Source of the DNA: Gilliamella sp. ESL0405
GTDB taxonomy: Bacteria; Pseudomonadota; Gammaproteobacteria; Enterobacterales; Orbaceae
Assembly (NCBI RefSeq): GCF_019469205.1
Contig: NZ_CP048265.1
Coordinates: forward strand, 2,046,001 to 2,110,000
Reading direction: 5' to 3'
DNA length: 64,000 nucleotides
In this document: in pieces, positions 36,989-45,149 of the stretch
Numbering within the stretch: position 1 is the stretch's first letter
How the letters are laid out: each line of letters opens with the position of its first letter
The notes under the pieces: generated by a model
What the model saw: the letters and a program-made list of their open reading frames with translations, nothing else
Told to the model about the DNA's origin: nothing
Databases searched by the model: none
Translations under genes and position numbers: made by a program

Positions 36989-37318
36989 ATGACTTTAAGC
37001 ATTACCAGTAAACAAATGGATATTACACCAGCCATCCGTAGCTATCTTGAAGATAAGTTTTCGAAATTAGACAAATGGAGAGCTCTGTTGATTAATCCAC
37101 ATTTTATTTTATCTAAAGAGCCTGACGGATTTATTGTTGATGCCACCATTGCCACCAAAGGAAGCCCATTAGTTGCCTCAGCTAAACACATTGATATGTA
37201 TGCCGCAATCAATGATCTTGTGGCAAAACTGGAAAGACAGCTCAATAAAATACAACATAAAGGCGAGTCAAGACGAGCGTTTGACAGTATTAAAGGGACA
37301 GTAACTGAAGAAATTTAA
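36989..37318 (+). CDS. raiA: Ribosome-associated inhibitor RaiA
   Basis: A protein of 109 aa, close to E. coli RaiA (113). [20 protein letters not shown] and [20 protein letters not shown] parallel the E. coli protein, and [18 protein letters not shown] identifies it as the RaiA branch rather than short HPF. It binds the decoding centre and blocks translation on stress. It precedes pheA as in E. coli. Confidence 0.95.
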   Translation: MTLSITSKQMDITPAIRSYLEDKFSKLDKWRALLINPHFILSKEPDGFIVDATIATKGSPLVASAKHIDMYAAINDLVAKLERQLNKIQHKGESRRAFDSIKGTVTEEI

Positions 37319-37345
37319 TAATTAATTTACGTTATTCATCTAATA

Positions 37346-37377
37346 AAAAGGCACAATAATGGTGCCTTTATTTTTTT
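37346..37377 (+). terminator. Terminator of raiA
   Basis: An 8-bp stem AAAGGCAC/GTGCCTTT with loop AATAATG, followed by ATTTTTTT. The pheA promoter must lie in the short stretch beyond it (TATAAT at about 37385). No phenylalanine leader peptide is seen. Confidence 0.85.
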
Positions 37378-37422
37378 GCTTGCTATAATATTGTTCAAAT
37401 TTTTTAAAAAAATATAATTGAA

Positions 37423-38574
37423 ATGACTGTAAATCCTTTGTTGCCCTTACGTAATAAAATTAACCAACTAGATAGTAAAATACTAGAAATCCTCGCTGAG
37501 CGACGTGAAGTTTCAACTCAAATCATTGAAGCTAAAATAGAAGCTAACATACCTGTGCGTGATTTGGAGCGAGAGCGTTCACTAATAAAATCATTAATTG
37601 AGCAAGGTAAAAGTTATCATCTTGACGATATTTTTATTAAGCGGTTATATCAAATAATTTTTGAAGACTCAGTACTTTTACAACAAAAAATTCTGCAAGA
37701 AAAACTTAATTTGGGCACGATTACAACGGCTAAAGTAGCATTTTTAGGTCCGATAGGCTCATACTCGCATTCTGCAGCAAGACGCTATGCAAGCGCTCAC
37801 CTTGAAAAAATGATCGAATCGAGCTGTAAAACATTCAAAGATGTTTTTGAACAGATCGAAAAAGAGGTTGTCGACTACGGTATTTTACCAATAGAGAACT
37901 CAAGTTCAGGCTCGATTAATGAAGTTTACGATCTTTTGCAAAAAACCAATTTACACATTATAGGTGAGCTGTCACTACCGATTGATCACTGTGTGCTTGC
38001 CATTGCAGACGCCAAACTAGACCAAATCGATACGATCTATAGTCACCCGCAACCATTCCAACAGTGCAGTAATTTTTTAGAGCGCTACCCTCATTGGAAG
38101 ATTGTTTACTGTGATAGCACTTCATCAGCGATCGAAACCGTGGCTAAACTCAATAAGCCAAATATTGCCGCAATGGGCAACAAAGACGGCGGCGAACTTT
38201 ATGGGCTACAAGTACTGGATCATGATTTTGCCAATCAAAAACAGAACATTACTCGCTTCATAGTCTTGTCTCGAAAACCGATTGATGTTTCATATCAAAT
38301 CCCAGCTAAAACCACGATATTAATGAAAACAGGTCAACAAGCAGGTGCATTAGTTGATGCTTTATCGGTGCTACGTAACCATAATATAGTGATGACAAAA
38401 CTCGAATCTCGACCAATACACGGCACCCCGTGGGAAGAGATGTTTTATATTGATTTACAAGGTAATATCCATTCTGATGAAATGCAAACTGCGCTTAAAG
38501 AGTTAGCGTCTATTACTTTGTATAGTAAAGTATTAGGTTGTTATCCAAGTGATTCCATTACAGCAGTAATGTAA
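37423..38574 (+). CDS. pheA: Bifunctional chorismate mutase/prephenate dehydratase
   Basis: A protein of 383 aa (386 in E. coli). Chorismate mutase domain (about 1-95, [20 protein letters not shown]), prephenate dehydratase domain (about 105-285, [16 protein letters not shown] and the catalytic FIVLSRKP region) and a C-terminal ACT domain with [20 protein letters not shown]. It makes phenylpyruvate from chorismate. Unlike E. coli there is no recognisable pheL attenuator upstream; only about 45 bp separate the raiA terminator and the ATG. Confidence 0.97.
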   Translation: MTVNPLLPLRNKINQLDSKILEILAERREVSTQIIEAKIEANIPVRDLERERSLIKSLIEQGKSYHLDDIFIKRLYQIIFEDSVLLQQKILQEKLNLGTITTAKVAFLGPIGSYSHSAARRYASAHLEKMIESSCKTFKDVFEQIEKEVVDYGILPIENSSSGSINEVYDLLQKTNLHIIGELSLPIDHCVLAIADAKLDQIDTIYSHPQPFQQCSNFLERYPHWKIVYCDSTSSAIETVAKLNKPNIAAMGNKDGGELYGLQVLDHDFANQKQNITRFIVLSRKPIDVSYQIPAKTTILMKTGQQAGALVDALSVLRNHNIVMTKLESRPIHGTPWEEMFYIDLQGNIHSDEMQTALKELASITLYSKVLGCYPSDSITAVM

Positions 38575-38584
38575 ATTTATCAAT

Positions 38585-39619
38585 ATGCAAAAATTTTCAA
38601 CTGCCGTACTTAATTGGTATGAACAGTACGGCAGAAAAACACTACCATGGCAGATCGAAAAAAGCCCTTATCACGTTTGGTTGTCCGAAGTTATGTTACA
38701 GCAAACACAAGTGGCAACAGTTATTCCCTATTTTAAACGTTTTATCGAGCATTTTCCTCAGATCACAGATTTAGCGCACGCCCCTATCGATGATGTATTA
38801 CATCTTTGGACTGGCCTGGGCTACTATGCCCGTGCACGCAATTTACACAAAGCTGCGCAAGTAGTCAGTGAGAAATTCCATGGACAGTTTCCCACTCAAT
38901 TTGATGATGTGGTTGCCTTACCGGGCGTTGGTCGATCGACAGCTGGAGCTATCTTGTCACTGTCACAAAATCAACACTATGCCATTTTAGACGGAAATGT
39001 TAAACGAGTATTAACCCGTTATTTTGCGATCGAAGGTTGGCCCGGCAATAAAGCGGTAGAAAACAAGCTATGGCAACTGAGTGAGCAAGTCACACCCAAA
39101 CAAGATGTGGCAAAGTTCAATCAAGCCATGATGGATATTGGTGCAATGGTGTGTACACGATCAAAACCTAAATGCAGTTTATGCCCGTTACACCGTGATT
39201 GTATCGCTTACCAAACCGACAGTTGGCAACAATACCCAACTAAAAAACCCAAAACAACCATACCTGAAAAATCAGCCTATTTTTTAATGCTTGAAAATAA
39301 TCATGCCATTTGGCTGGAAAAAAGACCGCCTTCGGGAGTTTGGGGAGGATTATACTGTTTACCCCAATTTGCAACCGAACAAGCATTAGTCGATTGGCTT
39401 GTGGCACGAGGTATCACAACCACCCCGTTAAAACAGTTGGTGGCATTTCGGCACACCTTTAGCCATTTTCATCTCGACATTATCCCTATTTACGGCAAGA
39501 TAACCAATATAACCTCATGTTTTGATGACGGCGCCGGCTATTGGTACAATCTTAAGGCTGAAAATAGTAAAATAGGTTTAGCAACGCCGATTTATAATTT
39601 ATTACAACAAGCAAGGTAA
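38585..39619 (+). CDS. mutY: Adenine DNA glycosylase MutY
   Basis: A protein of 344 aa (350 in E. coli). Catalytic E35 ([12 protein letters not shown]), helix-hairpin-helix [13 protein letters not shown] (112-124), D136 ([11 protein letters not shown]), and a 4Fe-4S cluster motif [17 protein letters not shown] near 190-206. The C-terminal NUDIX-like domain reads 8-oxoG. It removes adenine mispaired with 8-oxoguanine. It starts 10 bp after pheA, so co-transcription is likely. Confidence 0.97.
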   Translation: MQKFSTAVLNWYEQYGRKTLPWQIEKSPYHVWLSEVMLQQTQVATVIPYFKRFIEHFPQITDLAHAPIDDVLHLWTGLGYYARARNLHKAAQVVSEKFHGQFPTQFDDVVALPGVGRSTAGAILSLSQNQHYAILDGNVKRVLTRYFAIEGWPGNKAVENKLWQLSEQVTPKQDVAKFNQAMMDIGAMVCTRSKPKCSLCPLHRDCIAYQTDSWQQYPTKKPKTTIPEKSAYFLMLENNHAIWLEKRPPSGVWGGLYCLPQFATEQALVDWLVARGITTTPLKQLVAFRHTFSHFHLDIIPIYGKITNITSCFDDGAGYWYNLKAENSKIGLATPIYNLLQQAR

Positions 39620-39686
39620 TAAAAACCGGTATATATCGATTATTTATTTTCTATAACATTGCTCATCATTTTAGATATTTAGATTT

Positions 39687-40880
39687 ATGAACAGCACACA
39701 TTCTCAAGGCTTATCTTTCTGGCTAGTTTTTCTAATGGCTTTTGCAATTGGCGTGACTATCGCCAGTAACTATTATGCGCAACCCTTATTACACTCAATC
39801 ACCCATGATCTGCATATCGCTGTTGAACACGCCGGCTCAATTATTATGACCGCACAACTCAGTTATGCTGTTGGTTTACTGTTTATTACGCCGCTAGGCG
39901 ATATGATAGAGCGTAAGCGGTTAATCTTAATTTTAATGCTGCTATCCACCTGCGGATTAATCATCAGCGCCTCATCGCAAAATTTATGGATGCTTATTGT
40001 CGGAACGGCTATGACCGGACTATTTTCGACCGTTGCACAAGTATTGATTCCCTTTGCTGCAACCTTAGCCAAACCTGAGCACCGTGGCAAAATTGTTGGC
40101 ACATTAATGAGTGGTATGCTACTTGGCATTTTATTAGGTCGAACTTTTGCCGGTGCCATTTCAACCATTGCTGATTGGCACTATGTTTATTGGATTGCAA
40201 CCGGCATTATGCTCATTGTTACTTTCCTGCTTTGGTTATCTCTGCCTCGTTATCGCAATCATATCAGTATCAATTATCTGCAACTGCTATTATCAATTGG
40301 TGCGCTATACAGACAAGAGCCAGTATTAAAAATACGCTCTTTACTTGCCATTACCTCATTTGCACTATTTTCACTACTATGGACACCGCTAGCCTTTTTA
40401 TTAACCGATGCGCCTTACCACTATTCAGATTTTATTATTGGTTTATTTGGATTAGCCGGTGCAGCAGGTGCTTTAGGCTCACCTATAGTCGGTAAATTAT
40501 CTGATAAAGGAAAAGGCAAAACCGCAACCACTATCGGGTTAGCGCTTTTGTTAGCTTCATGGTTACCACTTTCATTGGCACAATATTCGATTATTGCTTT
40601 GATATTAGGTGTCATTTTATTAGACTTTGCGGTACAAGTGACGCACGTATCAAGTATGAGCGCAATCTACCAAATCAGACCCGAAGCCAGAAGTCGAATC
40701 AATACCGGATATATGGTGAGTTATTTTGCCGGAGGCATGCTGGGATCGGTTGGCTCAACTTATCTTTTTAGTCATTATGGTTGGATCGCCATTGTTATAG
40801 CCGGCACTATTTTAGGCATTTTAGGACTTATTATTTGGTATTTTTATACTAAAACATATACAATTTCTGAAACTTCTTGA
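39687..40880 (+). CDS. Major facilitator superfamily transporter (drug/sugar efflux type)
   Basis: A protein of 397 aa with twelve predicted membrane segments and the MFS loop motif GDMIERKRLILI (about 71-82). The N-terminus SNYYAQPLLHSITHDLHIAV is typical of a family of putative efflux permeases with YQPLL-type starts. Substrate unknown. The last codons (TKTYTISETS, stop) lie inside a copy of the dispersed 42-bp repeat, so the native C-terminus has probably been replaced or extended by it. Confidence 0.88.
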   Translation: MNSTHSQGLSFWLVFLMAFAIGVTIASNYYAQPLLHSITHDLHIAVEHAGSIIMTAQLSYAVGLLFITPLGDMIERKRLILILMLLSTCGLIISASSQNLWMLIVGTAMTGLFSTVAQVLIPFAATLAKPEHRGKIVGTLMSGMLLGILLGRTFAGAISTIADWHYVYWIATGIMLIVTFLLWLSLPRYRNHISINYLQLLLSIGALYRQEPVLKIRSLLAITSFALFSLLWTPLAFLLTDAPYHYSDFIIGLFGLAGAAGALGSPIVGKLSDKGKGKTATTIGLALLLASWLPLSLAQYSIIALILGVILLDFAVQVTHVSSMSAIYQIRPEARSRINTGYMVSYFAGGMLGSVGSTYLFSHYGWIAIVIAGTILGILGLIIWYFYTKTYTISETS

Positions 40881-40884
40881 CAAG
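40841..40884 (-). repeat. Dispersed 42-bp repeat, copy 4 (overlaps the MFS stop codon)
   Basis: Minus strand CTTGTCAAGAAGTTTCAGAAA, with the right part TGTTTTAGTATAAAAA. It supplies the last about 12 codons and the stop of the MFS gene, showing the element can enter or evolve into coding sequence. Confidence 0.75.
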
Positions 40885-41028
40885 AATTAACCAATGCGGG
40901 CTGATTTATTTCTCTTTTGCCGATCAAAATATAGGCATTTAGCTATTTAAAATAGCCAAACTCAGTGTACTATATCGATAGCAAGATTAAATAAGTTTTA
41001 GACAAAAAGATTAGAGAAGGAGTCAAAA

Positions 41029-42069
41029 ATGGCTAAAATATCGTATCTTAATACTCCATTTACTATCAAAAATTTATCATTAAAAAACCGCATTGTCATG
41101 CCACCAATGTGCCAATATCAAGCAACCAACGGCCTACCTAATGATTGGCACTATGTCCACTACGTCTCCCGAGCTGTTGGCGGTGTAGGATTAATCATTG
41201 TTGAAATGACCAATGTTGCGCCTAATGGGCGAATCTCGCCTTACTGCCTCGGTTTATGGAATGATGAGCAGCGTGATCAATTTAAACGGATTGTCGATGC
41301 GGTGCATGCACAAAATGGTAAAATTGCGATACAAATTGCCCATGCGGGTCGTAAAGCGCTGGGGAGTGATGATGTTGTTTCATGCTCAGCGGTGCGCTAT
41401 GACGGCGCCAACGAAGCGCATAAACAGTGGGAATATCAAATGCCAAGAGAGCTTTCAAAGGATGAAATTATCAACATTATCGAAAAATTCAAACAGTCAA
41501 CCAAACGCGCAGTTGAAGCTGGCTTTGATGCAATTGAAATCCACGGCGCTCACGGTTATTTGATTCATCAATTTAGCTCACCAAAAACCAACTTAAGAAC
41601 CGATGAATATGGTCAAGACAAATTATTATTTGGTGAGCAAGTCATCAAAGCGGCCAAATCGGTGATGCCAAAAGATATGCCATTAATTATTCGCTTTTCG
41701 GCGCAGGAATATGGAAAAAATGGCTATGGTGTAGATTATGGATGCCAGATCGCCAAACGATTTTCGGAAGCCGGCGCTGATGTGCTCGATGTCAGTGGTG
41801 GTGGCGACGGACAGCTTGATCCGGTAAATACGCCAGATTTTCACGCCGGTTATCAAGTCTATTTAGCTCACGCAGTTCGACAAACCACAAATTTACCGAT
41901 TATCTGCGTAGGAATGCTTGAAGATCCTTACTTAGCTGATTACGTATTAAGTACCGGCGATGCAGATCTGGTGGCAATTGGTCGGGGATTACTACGTGAT
42001 CCTTATTGGCCATTACGAATCTCCGCATCACCATTTATTCCGTCATCTTATCAGGTGGCTTTTAAATAG
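41029..42069 (+). CDS. namA: Old yellow enzyme family NADPH dehydrogenase, YqjM/NamA-like
   Basis: A protein of 346 aa. FMN-dependent TIM barrel with NRIVMPPMCQYQATNGLPND (about 22-41; the Cys of PPMCQY modulates FMN in the YqjM class), QIAHAGRK (about 102-109) and IEIHGAHGYLIHQFSSPKTN (about 168-187, active-site HGAH). It reduces activated C=C bonds, for example quinones, enones and nitro compounds. Likely monocistronic, preceded by GGAG. Confidence 0.9.
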   Translation: MAKISYLNTPFTIKNLSLKNRIVMPPMCQYQATNGLPNDWHYVHYVSRAVGGVGLIIVEMTNVAPNGRISPYCLGLWNDEQRDQFKRIVDAVHAQNGKIAIQIAHAGRKALGSDDVVSCSAVRYDGANEAHKQWEYQMPRELSKDEIINIIEKFKQSTKRAVEAGFDAIEIHGAHGYLIHQFSSPKTNLRTDEYGQDKLLFGEQVIKAAKSVMPKDMPLIIRFSAQEYGKNGYGVDYGCQIAKRFSEAGADVLDVSGGGDGQLDPVNTPDFHAGYQVYLAHAVRQTTNLPIICVGMLEDPYLADYVLSTGDADLVAIGRGLLRDPYWPLRISASPFIPSSYQVAFK

Positions 42070-42172
42070 TTTGATTTACCCCTGTAGCTTGCTAACTCTG
42101 CTGCTTAGTATTATTTAGTTTTAGACTACTAAGCTTAATAGTTGGCTACAGGATGTTAATTTAGAAACGATA

Positions 42173-43366
42173 TTAAATATGCATTGCATATTTAATTAAC
42201 TGTTTTTTCAGCGGTAAGCAGTTATCAATAGCATTCATTCCAACTGTTCTTAAAGCCTTTTTCAATAAATTATCGCCATTAAACATATCTTGAATGGTGC
42301 GCATTGCAGTTAACATAATCAACGTATCTTTACGGCGCTTGAACTGGAAAGCTTTTAAATTAGCGACTAAGCCAATATCTTGCCGGGCATCTTGCAATTG
42401 TTTAATGGTGGAAACTAATAACGCAGAATCTTGAAAACCTAAATTAACGCCCTGTCCGGCTAAAGGATGAATAGTATGCGCAGCATCACCAATTAACACT
42501 AATCGATGTTTAATAAATTGCTTAGCAAACCTTGCTCTTAATGGGAAAATCATTCTTGGATTAACCAACTGACATCTTCCAACCTTATCACCGGTTAAGC
42601 GAAACAGTTCATCAGCAAACACCGATTCTTGCATTGATTTCAACATTTCGGCATTTTCAGGTTTTGTTGACCAAACTAAACAACTTTTATTAGATTGCCA
42701 CAATGGTAAAAAAGCAACAATGCCATTAGGGTAGAAAATTTGCCTTGCACACAATTGGTGTGGATATTCGGTTTCAACGGTTGTAATCAAAGCATGATGA
42801 AGATAATCCCGTTCAATTAATGAAATCTTCTCTTGTTTTCGAATCCATGAGTGCGCCCCGTCAGCTCCCACTATAAGTTTAGCTTGTATAACGCTATTAT
42901 CAGCTAATGTTAATAACGCATTATCCTGCTCAAAAACGCTGGCAACAGCTTCATGGGTATAAATTGCAATATTCGGGCAAGCTTTAGCATATTGATAAAG
43001 ATAGTGACACATAACATGATTTTCGATGATGTAACCCAAATTAGGATAACCATAATCACTCGCATGCGCAGATAAGTGAGCTTGACCGTTTTTTTCCCAT
43101 ACGCCAATTTCAATAAATTCTTGAACACGATTACTGGCATACAACTGATCCCATATACCAATTTGAGCAAAATAGCGTTGGCTTGCACCATTAATAGCTG
43201 AAGCTCGAACACCCAAATTATCGGCAACCAGATGTTGGTATTGCTCAATTTTGCTATCAACGATAGCAATAGTTAAATCATAGTGGCTAAGGGCGCAAGC
43301 GGTGGCTAAACCAACTAAACCGCCACCGACAATAGCGACATCAAATTGTCTGTTCATAAACGGCAA
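42173..43366 (-). CDS. ubiI: FAD-dependent ubiquinone biosynthesis hydroxylase, UbiI-like
   Basis: A protein of 397 aa; a start at M4 (43357) is also possible. Dinucleotide-binding FDVAIVGGGLVGLATACALS (8-27), the DG motif LIVGADGAHSWIRKQ (about 165-179) and the GD motif LVLIGDAAHTIHPLAGQGVN (about 281-300). HALITTVETEYPHQLCARQI and the C-terminus align better with E. coli UbiI (VisC) than with UbiF or UbiH. It hydroxylates the ubiquinone ring, consistent with the cytochrome bd genes in this genome using quinol. It lies 5 bp after tatA. Confidence 0.82.
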   Translation of the reverse strand: MPFMNRQFDVAIVGGGLVGLATACALSHYDLTIAIVDSKIEQYQHLVADNLGVRASAINGASQRYFAQIGIWDQLYASNRVQEFIEIGVWEKNGQAHLSAHASDYGYPNLGYIIENHVMCHYLYQYAKACPNIAIYTHEAVASVFEQDNALLTLADNSVIQAKLIVGADGAHSWIRKQEKISLIERDYLHHALITTVETEYPHQLCARQIFYPNGIVAFLPLWQSNKSCLVWSTKPENAEMLKSMQESVFADELFRLTGDKVGRCQLVNPRMIFPLRARFAKQFIKHRLVLIGDAAHTIHPLAGQGVNLGFQDSALLVSTIKQLQDARQDIGLVANLKAFQFKRRKDTLIMLTAMRTIQDMFNGDNLLKKALRTVGMNAIDNCLPLKKQLIKYAMHI

Positions 43367-43371
43367 TATCG

Positions 43372-43551
43372 TTATTTATTATCAAGTTTATCATTATTAC
43401 TGTTTACTTCGGTTTCATCATCATTTAATGCCTTTTTAAAGCCTTTTAATGCCGAACCTAAGTCAGTTCCTAAATTACGTAATTTTTTGGTACCAAAGAT
43501 TAATACCACTACAGCAAGGAACACTAAAAGATGTGGGATACTAAATGACAT
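43372..43551 (-). CDS. tatA: TatA/TatE family twin-arginine translocase subunit
   Basis: A 59-aa frame from the ATG at 43551: [46 protein letters not shown] and an acidic tail. One N-terminal membrane helix, the FGTKKL hinge and an amphipathic helix with the GFKKAL motif define TatA. It is shorter than E. coli TatA (89 aa), nearer TatE (67). TatA oligomers form the passage for folded proteins. tatB and tatC are not adjacent. It is coupled to ubiI with only 5 bp between. Confidence 0.93.
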   Translation of the reverse strand: MSFSIPHLLVFLAVVVLIFGTKKLRNLGTDLGSALKGFKKALNDDETEVNSNNDKLDNK

Positions 43552-43677
43552 AATAAAAACCTCTTATAAAGATATATCACTATTTTGCTTGAGTTTAGAT
43601 TAGAAAAATAGATCTTCAATGAAGTGAATGATTATACTCTTTTTAGGGCAGGATTTCAGGAATAGTTAACACAGAAT

Positions 43678-43759
43678 AAAAAAAAAGACCTGTATAAAAC
43701 TATACAGGCCAACATGAAATATAAGGAATATAAGGAAAGAAAACAATGAAAAATCCTTA
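43678..43759 (-). ncRNA. Candidate trans-acting sRNA, about 82 nt
   Basis: A well-formed minus-strand promoter (43766-43794) predicts a start near 43759. The transcript starts GGTAAGGATTTTTCATTG, continues with an unstructured CU-rich stretch (TTTTCTTTCCTTATATTCCT) and ends at 43678-43707 in a perfect intrinsic terminator: stem CCTGTATA/TATACAGG, 4-base loop, TC and eight T. Small size, absence of an ORF, a poly-U tail and repeated anti-Shine-Dalgarno motifs (UUUCCUU, AUUCCUU) fit an Hfq- or ProQ-dependent sRNA. I recognise no named family. Confidence 0.6.
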
Positions 43760-43765
43760 CCCTGC

Positions 43766-43794
43766 TTATTATCCATTTTTTTTCGCTTAAGTCA
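43766..43794 (-). promoter_or_regulatory. Promoter of the candidate sRNA
   Basis: Minus strand -35 TTGACT (43789-43794), 17-bp spacer, -10 ATAATA (43766-43771). Confidence 0.6.
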
Positions 43795-44207
43795 ACGTTT
43801 TTTCTTTGATGTTTGCTATATTTAATAAAAACAGCCAAAATTCAAAATAAATTATTTAAAAACATATAGTTGTAAATATTTGATTTGATGATTTATTCAC
43901 CCAACATTATTTGATCAATGTCAAATAAATAGCAAAAATAGAATAAAAACCAATATAGTAACCTGAAAAGCACAGAAAAACACAATTTTATGAACGGAAA
44001 AAAATAATTCGATTTTTTTCTAAAAATACTCGGTACTTTTTATTTTTAAACGAAAAGAACACCAAAACTCACAATATAAAACGAATTAATCACAGAAATT
44101 TAAGAAAAACAGCGTATCTTTTAATTATTAATATAATCAAATATGTAAAAGTTCTAAAATTTGCACTATAATTAACGAACGGATGAGAAAAGAAAAACGA
44201 GATAGAA
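43795..44207. other. Gene-free AT-rich 413 bp before the phage-type repressor gene
   Basis: Very AT-rich with poly-A tracts. No frame with a ribosome site, no strong hairpins. It should contain the promoter and operators of the repressor at 44208. I see no clear dyad. Confidence 0.4.
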
Positions 44208-44897
44208 GTGAGTATGATTAAAAATAACAATGTCAAAACATTTAAAGATAGATTACACAGCTCAATGCAAGGTTTATCCGTTTCTGCCTTCGCAAAAAAA
44301 TGTGATATGTCAGAAACTGTCATACGTGATTATTTATCTGGTAAAACCTACCCTTCGCTTACCCGTTTAGAGGTGATTGCTGAAAAATGCAATGTATCTT
44401 TTAACTGGCTTGCAACTGGCTATAAATTTGATTTATTAGATCCTAAACATGATGAAGATGTTCACAACGAAAATATCTATCGCATTCCAGTTTATAAAAA
44501 ACAGTTACCCACCAAAGAAGAGGCTCAAAGTCAGCGCTATGTGCGTGAAACACCACCAGTTATGAATTATCCGGTTCTTGAAGGTTGGGCTTCTCACCGT
44601 GGCTTAGATATTAAAAAATTAATTATCTATTGGGCTAAAGGTGATTTAATGGCACCGGATATAGAAAATAACAATGGCTTGATTATTAATACTGAACTGA
44701 CCGAAATTATTGACGGCGCCATTTATTTAATCGAGTATGAAAATTTTACTCTATTAAGAAAAATACGTTTAACCCTCGGAAAGTGGATTTTAATTTGTAA
44801 TAACGATCAATATCCAACAATTGAAGTACCTAAAGCGCTTTTTGAAAAATATCATATCGTTGGTCGTGTGGTACAAATAATTAAAGACGTATATTAA
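44208..44897 (+). CDS. Phage-type HTH repressor with a degenerate S24 peptidase domain
   Basis: A protein of 229 aa. N-terminal Xre helix-turn-helix (about 20-70: LSVSAFAKKCDMSETVIRDY, LSGKTYPSLTRLEVIAEKCN). The C-terminal half aligns with the S24 LexA/CI domain, but the catalytic motif G-D-S-M is AKGDLMAPDI here (S to L) and the lysine position reads LLRKI (probably R). Without the Ser-Lys dyad it should not self-cleave on RecA activation. It resembles repressors of Mu-like phages, but no phage genes are adjacent. Possibly a domesticated regulator, a superinfection-immunity relic, or a thermo- or ligand-controlled repressor. Confidence 0.82.
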   Translation: MSMIKNNNVKTFKDRLHSSMQGLSVSAFAKKCDMSETVIRDYLSGKTYPSLTRLEVIAEKCNVSFNWLATGYKFDLLDPKHDEDVHNENIYRIPVYKKQLPTKEEAQSQRYVRETPPVMNYPVLEGWASHRGLDIKKLIIYWAKGDLMAPDIENNNGLIINTELTEIIDGAIYLIEYENFTLLRKIRLTLGKWILICNNDQYPTIEVPKALFEKYHIVGRVVQIIKDVY

Positions 44898-45149
44898 TAG
44901 AATAATTAGCAATCTATCGCCTTTGAATATATAATCAATTAAAGAGGAAAGATTAAACATTTTTCCTCGCTTAGCCATTAATTTTTCTTAATTTCAGTAA
45001 TGATAGGTGTGTACTCAATTGATTTTTTTATTTAATTCATAATATTCATTAGTGCAAAAGTAAATTAGAAAAATATCTGCACTTTTCTCACGTTTTTATT
45101 TTATTGATGCTCTCATCAATATCTAACCTTTTTACTCATTAGGTCTTAT

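Noticed and set aside
37378-37422. pheL attenuator before pheA
   Set aside because: Only about 45 bp separate the raiA terminator from the pheA ATG, with no phenylalanine-rich frame.
43745-43789. Plus-strand 14-codon frame MKNPYPAYYPFFFA resembling an attenuator leader peptide, with a good-looking ribosome site
   Set aside because: No aromatic biosynthesis gene or attenuator follows on that strand. The ribosome-site-like AAGGAAAG is the complement of the CU-rich part of the sRNA candidate, so the likeness is probably coincidental.
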